Positions 32,845 through 45,201 of a stretch of DNA of 64,000 nucleotides are shown piece after piece (the stretch's first letter is position 1; every line of letters begins with the position of its first letter). The DNA is from Drosophila miranda. Taxonomy: Eukaryota > Arthropoda > Insecta > Diptera > Drosophilidae. The stretch covers positions 21,328,001 to 21,392,000 of the forward strand of contig NC_046675.1 of NCBI RefSeq assembly GCF_003369915.1. The letters run 5' to 3'. A program made the position numbers and the translations under genes. Under the pieces are notes generated by a model that saw only the letters and a program-made list of their open reading frames with translations, did not search any database and was not told the origin of the DNA.

Positions 32845-33339
32845 ATTTTCCTCACACGCCGAGCTGAGGTTCGTACGAGACCTGCAATTTGCCTTGGATG
32901 TTTTTACGTGTTGTCCATACCCCCTTTCTATAGACCATTCGAAATTACGCTCTCCCGACTCATTTGTTCGTTTCATGTTTGAGCAGGATAGCGCATCAGG
33001 ATGACCATCAGGATGAAAAACACTAACTTAACCCACTTAACCTTCTTTTTTTTAAACAGGTCAACAACTCAGGTAAAACCGTGAAAAATAATACTGCTTG
33101 TAGCAGCCATTTCTTTTTATTTGCTGAAAAAAATTTTCCACGATTATTTTTACCTGAACCGCGCTTAAATTCTTCGAGATTCAACCAACTGGTTGATAAT
33201 GGTTAAATAAATGAAACAGGGTATAAAGATGTCTATACTCATAGCGGATATCTGTTGACCAGCAACAATGACGTAAAATTTCATACAGTCTTACGTTTTA
33301 TGTTTTGATCTATTTTTTAAACCTAATTTTAGACATTTC

Positions 33340-33470
33340 AGCTGAAAAATATCGTGTTCCCTTTTTTATGCAAAGATAAAGGATAGGATGGACTTTCATT
33401 TGTTATTATTATTTAATAAATAAAGTTTAAATAAAGGGGGCTTAAGTGGGCTAAGTTCGTATGCTTCAAA
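33340..33470 (-). repeat. Promoter-associated dispersed repeat, copy R4 (Vps39 side, inverted)
   Basis: On the minus strand this reads ACGAACTTAGCCCACTTAAG, CCCCCTTTATTTAAAC, then TCCATCCTATCC and AACACGATATTTTTCAGCTG. These align with the CGAACTTAGCCCACTTAAGC, TCCATCCTATCC and AACACGATATCTTTCACCTG segments of R1 and R5. Only this end of the unit is recognisable. It ends about 50 bp before the Vps39 ATG, so its orientation relative to the gene is the same as R1 at FAM98. Confidence 0.75.
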
Positions 33471-33521
33471 TGCTTGTTTTAATTTTCCAGAAGCACCTAT
33501 TTAGGTAAACAAACATCCAAG

Positions 33522-36520
33522 ATGCACCAGGCCTACAATGTGCAATCCATATTGAAGCAGGGCGTGCAGATAGAGTCGATAGCCGCATATGGTAGGCTAT
33601 AGTTCCCCAAATATTATCCATTTATAACAAGCTCTATATTTTCAGGAAACCATGTCATCTTGGGCACCCGGAGCGGACAGCTCATCATGTACTCCGTGGA
33701 CGAGAGCGGTGTGGACATGCGCATGTTTAACAAGAACTTTAGCCGCAAGCCCATCACCCAGATGGAGGTTATTGCCGCCGAGAACCTGCTCTTTGTCCTC
33801 ACAGACAACTTGATACAGGTGTGCGATATCGGCCGGCTGGAGAGCAACTTTGCCTTCCTGCACAGCTCGGCGGACACCAAGGGCTGCACCCTGTTCACCA
33901 TGGACGTGGACTCGCAAACGTCCACAACGGGCGAGGTGGCTACCTTCATTCGCGTGTGCTGCGCCATCCGGCGTCGTTTGGTATTCTTCTTCTGGAAGAA
34001 GGACAAGCTGGACTCGCTCCAGCTGAGCATCGAGCTAAGCGACGTGCCCAAGACTCTCTGCTGGGTAGGCCATGCCGTCTGCGTGGGCTACAAGGATGAA
34101 TATGTCGTCTATGATGTGAGATCTACACAAATTTTATAATTATCTCTACTGATCATGGTTTATTTTAGATATCCTGCAATACCCCCAAGAAACACGACCT
34201 TTTTCTAACGTCCTCCTCCGTCAGCAGGGATCCGTGCATCTGCCTCATACGCAACAACATGCTGGGGATATCCAAGGACAAGTATTTGGTGATCGTAGAT
34301 CCCAGCCAGTACAAGTCGAAGGAAAATGATGGCAGCGCCACCTCCGTGGACGAGGTGCGCCCAGGGGGCATGGAGAACAAGAACTCACTGCCCCCGCTAC
34401 TCTGGTCGAGTCCCCTTCTGGATTTGGGTAAATTGAAAGCTCATCCAAGATCTATTGCCAGTCTAATCACCATTCTGATTGCAGTCTGGGATGATCCGTT
34501 TGCCGTGGGACGTGTAAACAATGCCATCGAAGTTCGCAGCTTGGTGGGCAAGGATACGCTGGTCCAGAGCATTCCAGAGCTGGAAAAGACAAGGTTCTTG
34601 GTGCATGCCGACAAGGGAACAATTTTTGCGGCCGCCACTTCGGAGCTGTGGTGCATCCGTCATGTAGAAATCCCGATCCAGCGTCAGCAGCTGCTGCAAC
34701 AGAAGAAATTTCAGCTGGCCATCGAGGTGACGGTAAGTCCTACAGAGGATCCTCTCCTTTATTCTCTCTTAAATTGCCTATCCGGCAGCAAATCTCCAAC
34801 GAACCTGCAGAGGACAAGGCCCAGACCATACGCCAGATACACATGCTCTACGCCAAGGAGCTCTTCACCAACAACGAATTTTCAGCGGCCATGAAAGAAT
34901 TCGAGAAAGCGGCCATCGATCCATACGATGTAATCCGATTATTTCCCAATCTGGTGCCAGAACCCAAGCCGGGCACTGAGGACAGAACTGTGCCCGTGTC
35001 CACTGCCCCTCAGCTGGAGGATGGCGATCTGGAAAATGCCTACTTGGCTCTGATTGAGTTCTTGGCGTTGGCACGGCAGCGAGAGGTTGTAAAGCTGCGC
35101 GACACCAAGAGCAGCTCCAAGTCTCTCTTGGAGATCATAGACACCACGCTGCTCAAGTGCTACCTGCAGACGAATGACTCCCTGGTGGCCCCGCTGTTGC
35201 GCCTCAACCAGTGTCACTTGGAGGAGTCGGAGAAGACTCTGAAGAAGCACAACAAGATCTCCGAGTTGATCATCCTGTACCAGATGAAGGGCAAACACAA
35301 GGAGGCCTTGAAGCTGCTCCAGGAGCAGGCAGTCATCGAGGGATCAGTGCTGCAGGGGCGCAAGCGGACCATCCGCTATCTGCAGGAACTAGGATCGGAT
35401 CATCTGGCGCTGATCTTTGAGTTTGCCGACTGGGTGATCAAGGAAAATCCGGAGGAGGGCCTGTCCATCTTCACCGATAAACTGATTGAGGTGGAGTCCC
35501 TGCCACGCGCCAAAGTCCTGGACTTTCTGATAAGCAAGCACAAATCGTTAATCATTCCGTATCTGGAGCACCTGATCACAGAGTGGTCAGATACGAACAC
35601 GCTGCGCCACAATGTCCTCATCAAGCAGTACCGTGAGCAAGTGCAGCGTCTTTTGGTCCAGCAGGAGAAGGGGTGAGTGGAAGAGTGAAGTCCTTCCTTC
35701 CTTCTGTTGTTTCCCCAAAGTAACCTTTGGTCTGCCTTTCAGCGAGGAAGTACCTGAGCTGAAGCCCCTGCGGGCCAAGCTCTACAAGATGCTGGAGGAA
35801 TCCAATGTCTATTCGCCGGATCGTGTGCTGGAGGAGTTTCCCACCAATGTGCTGCTGGAGGAGCGTGCCCTCATTCTGGGCCGCCTCAAGAAGCATGATA
35901 AGGTCATCGCCATCTACATCCAAGTCCTGGGAGATGTGGCCAAGGCCAGAGCCTATGCAGAGGCAAACTACGAGAATGACAAAACTATATTCCAAACCCT
36001 TGTCAAGACCATAATGGTTCCTCCCACAGAGCCGATCTATGAGGGTGTGGCTCTGCATCCCGACTTTAGTCCCGAAGTCAATCGGAAGGTGCTCCTGGAG
36101 CTACTCAACACCTACGCTGTCAAAATCGATCCCATTGAAATCTTTCAGGTAAGCTGTGGCACCTTTTTCTATTCAACCTATCTATAAGTGAATTTTCTTT
36201 CTTCTCTCGCTCTCCAGTTCCTTCCCGATGACATGACCATGCCTGAACTGGAGAAATACATGGATAAGGCTGTGCGCCAGAAGCTGGCGGACAAACACCA
36301 TATGCAGATGATGTGCGGCCTGCTGCAGGCAGAGTCCAATCGCTTGGAGGCCGCGCTGCAAGCGAAGCGAGCCATAAGCTTCGAGCTGAACGAGAACAGC
36401 GTGTGTCCCGAGTGCAAGAAACGGTTTCCCAGCCAATCCGCCTTCGTGCGCTATCCCAACGGGCAGATTGTCCATCTCTCCTGTCACGATCGCATTGCCC
36501 GTGCAGCCGCCCAGCAATAA
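33522..36520 (+). CDS. Vps39: Vps39/Vam6, HOPS complex subunit
   Basis: HOPS tethering subunit that acts with Rab7/Ypt7 in fusion of late endosomes and autophagosomes with lysosomes. Exons: 33522-33591, 33646-34115, 34169-34427, 34485-34732, 34789-35672, 35743-36148 and 36218-36520, all GT-AG with matching phases, giving 879 residues (human VPS39 is about the same length). The N-terminal third is a CNH (citron homology) beta-propeller beginning IESIAAYGNHVILGTRSGQL. The middle is alpha-solenoid (clathrin-heavy-chain-like) repeats, for example YLQTNDSLVAPLLRLNQCHL. The C terminus is a zinc-finger-like Vps39 domain with CPECKKRF and HLSCHD. Repeat copy R4 lies just upstream and overlaps the likely promoter. 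Confidence 0.96.
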
Positions 36521-36859
36521 TGTGGACTATATAATGTATTCTATTATGTAATATAACTAATCAAAAATATATGTGATCTTAAATATTTTACTTGCTGATT
36601 ATTTAAATGCAACGGATTTTGATGTGGGGTCTGGCAGCCCTACGCAGCAACTGGCAGTGTTGTTAAATACTGGATAACTTTTGAATTTTATGTATCGTGT
36701 AGATATTATGTACACCGCGTGTACATCGCAGTAAAATGTAAAATATATTCCTGATACACGGTGATACATATATGTAGAAACGCGAAAACCTAAAGAAAAC
36801 CCGTATTGTACATATTTATTTGGCTATATTTACAGAAATTTGCTTTGCACAGGAATACT
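36521..36859. other. Convergent spacer, Vps39 / Not-class homeobox gene
   Basis: About 340 bp between converging stop codons; AT-rich 3' UTR sequence for both genes. No canonical AATAAA is close to the Vps39 stop. Confidence 0.6.
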
Positions 36860-38534
36860 TTAGGCCTCCTCGCTGCCATCCATGAGGCTGTCGCCGTCCA
36901 GGGAGTCGTTGCAGATGGACAGATCGGACTCGGACTGGGCTCGACTCAGGGGCGGCATGGGCAGCGACAGCGATTGCTTGCTGTCCTCGTTGTCCTCCTC
37001 CTGCAGACTGGGCGAGGCTGCACTGCATCCGGCGTTGAGATCTGTTGACCCGGATCCGCCTGCATTGGCGCCCACTGAGCCGGAACCGGTGCCCATGACC
37101 GTGCCCGGCAGCTGGGTCTGCCGGATCAGGGCTAGGCGCTGCTGGGTGAGCTCCAGGTGGTGCTTGCGCCACTTGATGCGACGATTCTGGAACCACACCT
37201 TAACCTGCGCCTCCGTCAGCTTGAGCGTGTGGGCGAGGTACAGTCGCTCCGGCCCCACCATGTACTGCTGCCGCTCGAACTCCGCCTCCAGGCACTCCAG
37301 CTGCTCTGGCGTGAAAATGGTCCGCACGCGCTTGTTCTTCAGCGAGCTCTTCTTGTGGGAGTCTATGGGGAGAAAGAGGATTCTCTTAGCCGTGGAGAAA
37401 GTGCAGCAGAATCTGTGATCTCTTACCCGACTTGAGCTTCTCCCGCTGGAAGCTGAGCGTGGCCTGCTGCTGGGCGTGATGCTGCTGGTGGAGCTGCTGG
37501 AGGCTCTGCAGGGCCGAGGGAGCTGCTGCCCCCACGGCGGCTGCCACAGCGGCGGCGGCCGCAAATCCAGGTGGATGATGGTGCGGGTGGTGCGGGGGCA
37601 GGTAGCGACTGCTATCACAATTGAAGTTCTTTACACTCTGGCTGTTGTTGTTGTTGTTGTTGTTGTTGCTGTGGTTGTGGCTGCTGTCCTGGTCAATGGC
37701 ATCGCGTGCGGCGCCATTGAGAGACAGATTGATGGCATTGTTGTAGTCCTTGCGACCCTGGCTCTGCAGCCCCAAAATGGCGGCTATTGTAAAGGACTTG
37801 CCCACGTCGAGGGAGGAATGCGCCGCTGCCGCCTCGAAGAGCTGCGCGTGCGACGTCGCAGTGGCCGCCGCCAACTGGTCCCGGTGGTTGTTGCTGCTGT
37901 TGCTGCCTGTTGTCGGTGGGTGGTGGCTGTCTGGGTGGGGGAGTTGTTGGTGTTGCACTTGCTGCTCCTGATGATGATGATGATGATGATGGTGATGTTG
38001 CTGCTGGTGCTCCATTTGGTACGAACTCTGACCTGCCGAGACGGCGGCCGCCGCAGCTGCTGCCGCCGCCAAAGCTGCTGTGGGCAACGCATGATGCGGT
38101 TGACCATGTGCAGGGATGCCTCCCACACCCACGCCCACCCCCAAGCCCACTCCTGCACCGCCACTGGCTGCTGCAGCGGCACCTCCTGTGTGTGCCTGTG
38201 TGTTATGCAATGCCAGGAAGTGTGACAAGGGATTTGCGTGATATTTGGAAGGATTCTGCAACATGCTTAGAGATATTTGTGCCAACGCTGTCTCCGAGTT
38301 GTCGTTGCTGCTGCTTTTGTCTGCCTCCTGCTGCTGCCGCTGCTGCTGCCTCTGCTGCTGCAAATGGGACAAATGGGAGAAATGCTTGAGCTTAATTGTT
38401 GTGTCTGTCGGTGTGTTGAATGTCTGTCCTCCTGCTCCCTCTTTCCCTCTCTCCCTACAGCCAGGTGTCAACGACTCCCTGATTATATCCACAATTAAGT
38501 GAAATGCGATCCCTGCGAGGAGTTGCTCTACCAT
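36860..38534 (-). CDS. Not/Noto-class homeobox transcription factor
   Basis: Homeodomain DNA-binding protein. Exons: 38534-37427 and 37362-36860, giving 536 residues. The homeodomain occupies about residues 379-438 ([17 protein letters not shown] ... [15 protein letters not shown]), with Gln50 and Asn51, and its [20 protein letters not shown] segment is closest to vertebrate Not/Noto proteins. An eh1-type Groucho-binding motif, FTIAAIL, lies at about 248-254, so repression is likely. The rest is homopolymeric (poly-Ala, poly-His, poly-Gln, poly-Asn). The C terminus is acidic and serine-rich ([20 protein letters not shown]). Probably D. melanogaster CG18599, from memory. The start is the first ATG in the open frame; an upstream exon cannot be excluded. 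Confidence 0.9.
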
Positions 38535-41500
38535 GAAGGGCTCGAGAGAGCAGACAATTGAGTGGACATGGGATGACAACAGGTTAAGGCTGCCATCCCG
38601 TGCCCCGTGCCCCTCTGCACCCTGTCATTCCCATTCCTCGCCTAATTGCACTCCCTCTCTGTCACACGGAACGCACTCTGGGGCCATTCCAGCTCTGTGG
38701 CAGGCAATGTGATAGCCTAATTGAGACTTTGTCAGAGTTAGCTGCTGCCTGCCTGCCTCATTGTGGCAGCTTCTGCTTCCCGCCCAGTTTCAGGTGCGTG
38801 AACTATCCCCTGCCCGATGTGTGGCAGGCACACAATCAACTCTCTCTGTGGTCGTCTCTTGTTGGCTGAATATGCATCCGAGCGTCCGTGTGTCCGACTA
38901 ACTTTAGCTGCTTATAAACCCATGTTAAACGTATCGTAAATTGCTGACATTTTGTCGTGCCTCACAAATGAGCTTCATTTTCATTTCATTCCCCTAATGA
39001 AGCATTTGAAATATGCAAATTTCGGTGTAACAAGTGGATTACACTTCCACTGAATGACACAATCTACCAGCAATAAAGTAACCCCAAATCAGGAATGTGG
39101 TAATTTGTCAAAAATAGAAGATAAATCTACAAACAGAGCTGTGTCTCCTTTAAGCCAGTTGCTTGTCTGAAATGTTCTCTTAAACCTTTGGAATGACCCA
39201 ATTCTGGTTAAAGATTAGGTAATAAGGACAGTTAGAAGCTCAGATCGTGGATTTAGTAATTCTTCAGTCTTTTTTTTTGGGCTCAAATACGAATCTTCCA
39301 CTTCCAATCAATGTAAGCTTGTGGAAAAGATATCCCTTCAAACCATTTCCCTTAAAAATGCTTTCCTTAAATCTTTTAAATGTATTTCAAACATTAAAGA
39401 TCAAAGATAATGGTATGTTTATATCACTTAGAGATACGTCCAACTTTTTCTAGCAGATTTTTTTAAGTGAAATTCTATCTAAACGCATCTATAAATGGTC
39501 TAGTCTATGTGAAAACGTTCTAAAACCAAATTTGCTTCGAAAACCAGAAGAAGTATTCCCAAGATTCCCCAATACCCTATTCCTAGAAAATATTACAAGT
39601 ATATTGTAATTTTCTACAAAAATTAACGTAATATTCCCTAAATATTATTTCATTTATATAAAAACCTATATAAACATTCACCCCAAAGACAGAAGACAGT
39701 TCTATGAAGACTTGAAGCCACACAAGTGATGCCATGCCAAAAAATCATCACTCAAAGACCCACCTCTTGATCTATGAGCTGCTCAGTGCATCGGATCCGT
39801 TTCCAAATAGTTTGCCGTTCAACGCGTAATCCTTTAATAGTTTGTAAAGCTCTCCTTTTAATGCACTTCCACTTCCGCGATAGTTGGAAGTTAATTTTCC
39901 GCTACTTCAGTTTTGCCGACGGCACGACAAAGTGTTGCCTACAGTGCGGCGCCTTCCGGGACGGATGTAACACACGGAATCGAATCGAACCGAATCAAAG
40001 CTTTTCTGGCTGGAAGAGGCGCTCGCTGGAGAGACGCATGCGAACGCGGACGTGTTGCAAACTCGAATGAAAAGTTGGCCGGTGGCAGTAAATTTTTACA
40101 ATATCCACAGCAGCAGCGTCGCAACTGGCAGCAGCCGCAGCAGACGCCGACGCCGACGTTGACGCAGGCAGCGCAGCAAGTGATTCTTTCTCTCTGTGAT
40201 TTTTCTGCTCATCCCGCCTTGGATTTGCCTCCTCTTACACCCTTCCGGCAGAGACGGAGGCCAAAGGCATAACAACATCGTCAACAGCAACGTCATTATC
40301 CTCAAGCGGAAACCTCATCATGATCATTGCCATACAGGGAGCAACCACCCGCACGGCAAAGAGGACATGGGGCGGGCGGGTAGTTACATAAAAACGAATC
40401 ACCCACCAACCACCCGATCCACCCACCTATCAGAGCAACCATTCCCGTTCCCATTCCTGCGAGGGCGAGTGTATGAAAAGTTATTGAAATTATGATATAA
40501 ATGGATAATTGGCTCACTCTCTCTCTCTCACTCTGTCTCTCTGTTGCGCTTGTTTTCTCCCTCTAAAAGGGGGCGGTTCCTACTGCAGCATGAAAAATAA
40601 ATCTCAAACAATATGGCGTTTCAGGATTAATAAATATTTGTGATTAAGTGCGCCGAGATATTGCATGTGGCAGACATAATTAATGAAGCAATAAGCAAAT
40701 TAAATTCCGCTACGATATGAGCGAAAATATATGAAAAGAAGTGGGAGATTTGCTTGCGGGATAAAGAAAGCTGGAAGTAAAGATTTTTCTAGGGTAGATT
40801 TTCTCTTATCCCCATAAATAAGCTCCCAGATACTCGCCTGCGAAGGCCCCCCCCATGATTTTCTTATAGACGGAGATTTCGAACTGGTTGAACAAATTAT
40901 TCGAACCAAGGACTTCCGCCAGCTCTCGCAAAAATGTATCAGGGCCTTTTTCCCCCTGAACAAATTTAATAAAAAAAATACAGAATCGAATCCACTGAAT
41001 AAATATATTTTTCGGACAAGCTGAAAAGGTTTTAGGTTATTTCCCTGCCTTTTACTTACTTGATATCCCAGAAATTAAAAGAGAAACAATTGAGATGCAC
41101 AACTCCACTGCACAACATCCTAACCGGAAGAGCAAACTATTGCTGCCCACTGGCTAAACCCCAACTAAACCCTAATTAGCACCCACTCCCCTCAAAATGG
41201 GAAATTCCCCGCCGCTCGTCTTCAATTTACCGTTTGATAAACTACGCGGAATGCCAACGATCATTACCGGAGAGCACCGCCCGTCCCCCACCCGCCCAAT
41301 TAGCGGGTCATCAAAGTAAATCAATGCAAGAGCACGGAACCGAAAGGAGACGAGACGAAAGTAAGCAAAAGAGAAGCCCCAAAAGAGGAATGAATCGTTG
41401 TGGGGAAGTGGAGAGGAAAGAGCATGCGTTGCCCCCTCAGACTACAAAAGAGAGACAAATTCAAAAATCAAAGTCAGGAATTTGCAGCCAAACGAGTGGA

Positions 41501-41673
41501 AGTGAGAGTGTGGTGTGGGCAGGATGGAAGCACTACCCAGCAGCCAGCAGGCAGACAGAGGATCCTTTCGGGTGCTGCTTCGGGCGTCACGTTTGTCGTT
41601 TCAATCATCATTAGTGCTAATGTACCCACAGGAATTGGGTAGCCACTTGGCATCGCAATGACGATGGCCGCAC

Positions 41674-41695
41674 AGAGAGAGAGAGAGAGAGAGAG
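41674..41695. repeat. (GA)n tract
   Basis: About 11 dinucleotide units followed by interrupted GCGAGAGCAGCGGCAG sequence. Potential GAGA-factor binding tract upstream of the homeobox gene. Confidence 0.85.
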
Positions 41696-42535
41696 CGAGA
41701 GCAGCGGCAGCGAAAAGAGAGCAGAGGCAGGGCAGCGGCAGCGACAGAGAGATATAGTGGGAGGCGACGCTTTCGGAGACGAATGTCTGGCCTGTCTCTA
41801 TTGTATAGTATATAGGATGTACATTGTACATACAAACAAGTATTTTTTATGTACACATTTTATTTTTTATTTATTTACCACAATTTTAATATTTTTGCAT
41901 AACTTTTGCTGCCTGGCAAACGAGTTAACGGTAACAACCAAATCCCCTCCCAGCCGCTTACATTGTGATACATGTGTGGGTATGTGTGTGGGTTCTGCTC
42001 TCTTCTGCGCATGTGTTGGCAGAGAGGGAATGAGGCTGGAATCCTCTGCCAGCGTCGCTGTTGCCAGCAACAAGAGTATACAAAATGTAAAGGTACCGCT
42101 GTTCTCTCTGACTCTCTCATGCATCCGCTTATGCATAACTCCCGCAATAGAGACCGATCCCTGTGAGTGCCTCACCTTCTCGTTGGAATATACCTTGCCA
42201 GCGCCATTGTTGCTTTTTGTTGCTGTTGCGGCCTTTTGATAAACTTCGTCGTCATCGTCGTCGTTGCTCTGCAGAGGAGTTGGAGGATGGAGGCCGGTTG
42301 CCACAAGTCCTGCTCCTTATGCTGCTGTTGCTCCTTCTGTTCCCACTGCTCCCAGCATAATGATGATGATGTCCCTTCGTCCTGCCCCATAACCATAACC
42401 ATAATATTTATTTATTTTTAAACACACATAAAATATAATAAATAAAAGCACAAACAAGAGCCGGGAGAAAACTTTTTTCATTATGAATTATTACGCTGAA
42501 AGTACAAGGAACGGGTAGAGAAGGGATCACGGAGA

Positions 42536-42552
42536 GGGGGGGGGGGGGGGGG
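42536..42552. repeat. G17 homopolymer
   Basis: Seventeen consecutive G residues preceded by GGAGA. Potential quadruplex; length is likely variable or uncertain in assemblies. Confidence 0.9.
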
Positions 42553-45180
42553 CTGGGCAAAATGCCAAACGAAATTACCGTTGTTTGCCCGGTACGGTGC
42601 CATACCCAGGGCTGCATTTCGGGTTTCATTACAAGATGCGATGCAACAGGACTGGATTGCCTACTTATTGGAGATACACGAAGGATATGGTCACCCCAGA
42701 GAAAGCAGCTCTAAGAGAAGTGTATAAAATAGTTGAAGGAATGGGCATCTAACGTCCGAAGAGTCCTCAGATAGTAATAAGTCATATCAAGAACCAATCT
42801 TTTCTTATAGATGATCTTTTAGATCCCTGGGCATCTAATGTTAATCCTCAAGTCCAAAGCGTTCTCAGATAGTAATAGGTCAGCTCAAGCACCACACTCT
42901 TCTTATGAGGATGATCTTTTAAATCCCTTTTCACCTGAAAAATATATAGTAAATACAGTCTGTACATAAAGTATGATATTTTTGAGGTTTATAAATAGAG
43001 ATCTTCCTGCTGGAAAGCTCTCTGTCTCCTCTCTGTTGGTGTTCTCCTTTCTCATTTAATGAAAATATTTTTATTATTATTGAGCCGGATGAGGTTGTTG
43101 CATGCCACAGGCACAGTCAGGCACACAGGAAAAGGCACAAAGTGCCTAAGTGGCGCCCCACCTCACGCTCCTCTTCTTTTGCCTTTTTTGTGTGTTCCAT
43201 TCTCTGGCGCCCCCCATCCTGGCTCCTGGCAGAGCTTAATTTTATTAGCCTCCGGCCGCTTCCCGAACCCCCTCCAGGCAGGCATTCATTTGCCAGGCGG
43301 AGGAACATCATCATGAGGTTGAGCACACAGCCAAGACGACCCCTGTCCTCCCGTCTTTCTCTCTCTCTCTCTGCTCTGCCTGGCCAGTGGGCTCCCAACA
43401 AAATGGACTCAAAAATTCGAGAGGAGCAAAACATTTGCGGCATGTTTTTAATAATGTTGTTTATAATGTTGATTTTTGGCCATTTTATTTCCTCGTTTTT
43501 TCTCGCATTTTCCCCAGCTTCTTTTTTTCTTTTTGATGTATTTACGGAGAATTCCTTTTATGGGTCGAAATAAATGAAATGTTAATCTCTTTTTTTTATG
43601 GCCACGTAGCCGTGTTTCGTTGAACTTTTTGGTATACAGAAGATTTGAAACGGAAACAAACGGATACAGAAGATTTAGGGTTTCGTTCCGCTCTCGGCAA
43701 ACCCCAAATCAAACCTCATCCGATCCAAAAACTAATTACAAAATCAAAACTTATAATGAGAGGCAAATTAGAAAATTTCTCGATTGGCCCACAAATACAA
43801 TGGCCAACGGAAATCAGGTAAAAGGCCAGAGCCATTTTGGGTTTTAATTAAATCCTGTTGTTCCAGTGGCGGGCCCTAGAGAAGCGTCAGAGAGTACCAC
43901 TGGCTGGCTCTTGAGTGCCGACCCGACTCTAGGCCCCCCCCCGCCCATCATATTCAAAATGAGTTTTTGGCTGCATTCGGTTTTTGGCTTTTCGGCCAAA
44001 ATTCTCCACTTTACGCCGCGCTGGCGAGCCACTCGAACAAAATATTTTTGGCCCCCCGTTCTGACTGTTGTTTCCGCGGCAGACGAAAATTAATTTTAAT
44101 TTTCAAAAATAATCCAAAAACCTAAACAGATTCTCTCTGAAGGTTGGACGCAATGGCTCGATGGTCCACGGCACGTCCTGTCATTGTTTTAATTGGAAAT
44201 TTATTTGGTTATGTTCGCGGCACTAATAACTGCGTTTTTAATTGCATATTGCAGGGGAGCCGGAGAGCTGGAGAGCGGGGCTACCATGGGGGCAGCGCGA
44301 AAGGTTAGATTAGTTAGATTTTAATTAAAATTCTGCATTGGGAATGCAGATTTCAAGCATTTGCGGGATTATGAGTGCTCATTGCCCAAGTGCTGCGATT
44401 CCTTTCTTTATGAGCAGAATTTGGGGAGAACTTTCGTTATAGGATTAGTGGCATTTTGCGAATATTTCCACCATAATTCCTACAGAAATATTACCTCTTA
44501 AGCAATTCACTTTGATTTGTCTTTAAGGGAAGTCCTCCTGGGAAGTCTCCTATCCTGGCAGCTCCTTTTCCACCTTTTCCGGGTCGCGACTCCCACGTCC
44601 CGAGTAATCCAGTAATGTTTCGGTTGAGCGAAGTGATTTCTGGCCCTATTCCGACAAGCGAAAAGGGAAAGGACATGAAATTCACCCACAGACAAAGGAG
44701 ACAGACCATTCCTTGCCGCCCCAAAACAAGGAATCAACGCCATGACAGGGGGCGTATGGAGCGGGTGTGGGTCACAAAAATCATCCCCTTCGCGAGGTCG
44801 TTCTTCTCTCCCTGTCTCTCTCTCTCTCTCTCTCGCTGGCTCTATCGCTGCCTCGCTCTCACTGTGTGTGTGTCTCTGTCTTGCTCTGCTCATAAAGCGT
44901 TGGAAATTATGGAAATTAATTGAAATTCCAAGGATGCTGCTGCTCTTTTGCCAAAAACCAACAAATTACCGTCATTATGCGTGTGCGGTGGCAGCCCACC
45001 CCCCCACACTAAATCTCTCTGTCTCTGTCTTTCTTCCTATACCTCTCTCTTTCGCTCCTTTGGCTGTTTGGGGTACCGCAGAGGTCGGTCCGTTTAGCCG
45101 ACCTTTGCAAAGCTCAAATGGAGCGCCATGCCACGCTTTGACTTTGTCTAATTTTAGGCCCTGCGGTTGACCATCTCTCT

Positions 45181-45201
45181 CCCCCCCCCCCCCTCCCCCC
45201 C
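45181..45201. repeat. Poly-C tract (C13-T-C7)
   Basis: Thirteen C, one T, seven C, in a CT-rich context followed by a (TG)n run. Quadruplex-forming on the minus strand. Confidence 0.9.

Larger units (their letters stand above)
31776..33190 (+). repeat. Promoter-associated dispersed repeat, copy R3 (SppL side)
   Basis: Same order as R2 and nearly identical in its first 600 bp, including the Motif 1, the AATATACC block and the 210-bp dimer. It differs by about 165 bp of additional sequence (about 32743-32910) that contains a 10-bp inverted repeat, and by loss of the second Motif 1. It ends with the ACTTAACCCACTTAACC and TTTTTACCTGAACCGCGC segments. It lies upstream of the minus-strand gene SppL. 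Confidence 0.88.

Noticed and set aside
38450-38500. Plus-strand splice-acceptor-like sequence (CCCTCTCTCCCTACAG) inside the homeobox exon
   Set aside because: No plus-strand exon follows. It is the complement of a purine-rich coding stretch.
41658-42239. 193-codon plus-strand frame starting in the (GA)n tract
   Set aside because: Begins in a microsatellite (Arg-Glu repeats) and continues through AT-rich DNA; not protein-like.
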